Shown one piece after another: positions 63,513-64,000 of a DNA stretch of 64,000 nt; position 1 is the first letter of the stretch, and the number at the start of each line of letters is the position of its first letter. Below the pieces are notes generated by a model, which saw nothing but the letters and a program-made list of their open reading frames with translations, searched no databases and was not told the DNA's origin. Source of the stretch: Anaerolineaceae bacterium (lineage in GTDB: Bacteria; Chloroflexota; Anaerolineae; Anaerolineales; Anaerolineaceae). The stretch lies in assembly GCA_030653365.1 (NCBI GenBank), contig JAURZL010000010.1:124001-188000 (forward strand), in the 5' to 3' direction. A program made the position numbers and the translations under genes.

Positions 63513-64000
63513 CTACTTCCTTGCTTGTTGAACAGCTTCGGTTAGAGCTCGGCGAACCAAAACATGAACGAGATTGCGGCGATATTCTTCTGTTCCATGA
63601 ATATCTGTTCCAGGATCACATTCATTTTTTGCCACATAAGCGGCTACTTCTTCTATAGCTTCTTCTGTGGGTACCTGCCCAGCTAATATCTGATTGGGTT
63701 TATTGGCAAGAAGTGCTGACTCGCCGACACTGAACAATGCGACACGTGCTTCTTTTACTTTATCTGACCCATCCAATGTTACCGTACTGATCACAGCTGC
63801 CTGAGCATAGCCACCTTTTTGTCTCGATACCTGCTGATAGCTGGCACCAGTGTTGGCTGGCATCGGGGGAAACACGACTTCAGCCAACAATTCTTCGGGT
63901 TCCAAAACCGTCATGAAAGGTCCAATAAAGAAATCGGTAGCTTTCACCCAACGTTCTCCAGATTTGGATAATATTTTTAAGTTGGCATCCAGAAGCAATG
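63513..64000 (-). CDS. FAD-binding subunit (CoxM/XdhB type), C-terminal part
   Basis: The C-terminal about 162 residues of the FAD subunit are visible, running off the right edge. They include FFIGPFMTVLEPEELLAEV (the loop after the FAD site), the strand VVFPPMPANTGASYQQVSRQKGGYAQAAV and a CoxM C-terminal domain with TDIHGTEEYRRNLVHVLVRRAL. The N-terminal FAD-binding half is missing. It ends 9 bp before the 2Fe-2S gene and is in the same operon. Confidence 0.85.
   Translation of the reverse strand, partial: LLLDANLKILSKSGERWVKATDFFIGPFMTVLEPEELLAEVVFPPMPANTGASYQQVSRQKGGYAQAAVISTVTLDGSDKVKEARVALFSVGESALLANKPNQILAGQVPTEEAIEEVAAYVAKNECDPGTDIHGTEEYRRNLVHVLVRRALTEAVQQARK

Noticed and set aside
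60656-64000. Aerobic carbon-monoxide dehydrogenase
   Set aside because: The large subunit has the RGAGRP loop of xanthine/aldehyde enzymes and lacks the AYxCSFR motif with the copper-bound cysteine.

Overview
The window is a moderately AT-rich, gene-dense bacterial chromosome segment with no tRNA, rRNA, CRISPR array, insertion sequence or phage gene that I can recognise. Gene content points to an anaerobic or facultative member of the Chloroflexota, probably Anaerolineae. The clues are many lipoproteins with a short signal peptide, a GAC-type lipobox and an Ala/Thr/Pro/Val-rich linker, AddAB-type recombination enzymes, a diverged type IIA topoisomerase pair, Cox-type molybdenum hydroxylases and BMP-type nucleoside transport. 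This taxonomic call is an inference; no 16S or ribosomal marker is present.

Layout. 1-5267: start of a TetR-type regulator, divergent from a macrolide/lipoprotein-type ABC exporter operon (two ATPases, one double FtsX permease, one lipoprotein adaptor). 5319-13256: a two-domain VOC dioxygenase-like protein, an SH3/beta-propeller lipoprotein and a group of phosphate-ester and lipid enzymes (GDPD-like, membrane phosphodiesterase, diacylglycerol-kinase-like, dual-specificity phosphatase), then a YgbA-like protein and a HAD phosphatase. 13364-17760: a LysR regulator divergent from an eleven-haem cytochrome c lipoprotein interrupted by an in-frame TGA, followed by a lipoprotein with four rhodanese domains. 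17798-21985 (minus): DUF624 membrane protein, DnaE2-type polymerase, cupin. 22293-29228: ribokinase, BMP-type nucleoside-binding lipoprotein, ABC ATPase, two permeases and an ADP-ribosylglycohydrolase-like enzyme, apparently one nucleoside or ribosyl salvage operon.

29232-37407: small proteins, a gyrase/topoisomerase IV-like gene pair, an AlkZ-related winged-helix protein and a Gfo/Idh/MocA dehydrogenase. 37408-37974 is a non-coding stretch rich in short repeats. 37975-44168 (minus) is one operon: amidohydrolase, SDR, E1 alpha, E1 beta, E2 and a CBS-ACT protein of AcuB architecture, best read as acetoin-type cleavage. 44498-47191: a small secreted protein, an MFS exporter and its ArsR-like regulator. 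47290-53600: addB-addA. 53669-58073: assorted small enzymes (DedA/VTT membrane protein, racemase, GNAT, MoaD, NmrA-like). 58321-64000 (minus): FAD, 2Fe-2S and molybdopterin subunits of a xanthine-dehydrogenase-type hydroxylase, CoxG and a xanthine/uracil permease, a coherent purine-oxidation module cut by the right edge.

The most interesting locus is 14314-17760. The haem-rich lipoprotein reads through a TGA that is followed at about the right distance by a hairpin resembling a bacterial SECIS element. Its partner carries four rhodanese domains, all with intact active-site cysteines, made by duplication of a two-domain unit. A Crp-like palindrome and a LysR gene lie upstream. The second is the nucleoside transport operon that ends in an ADP-ribosylglycohydrolase-fold enzyme.
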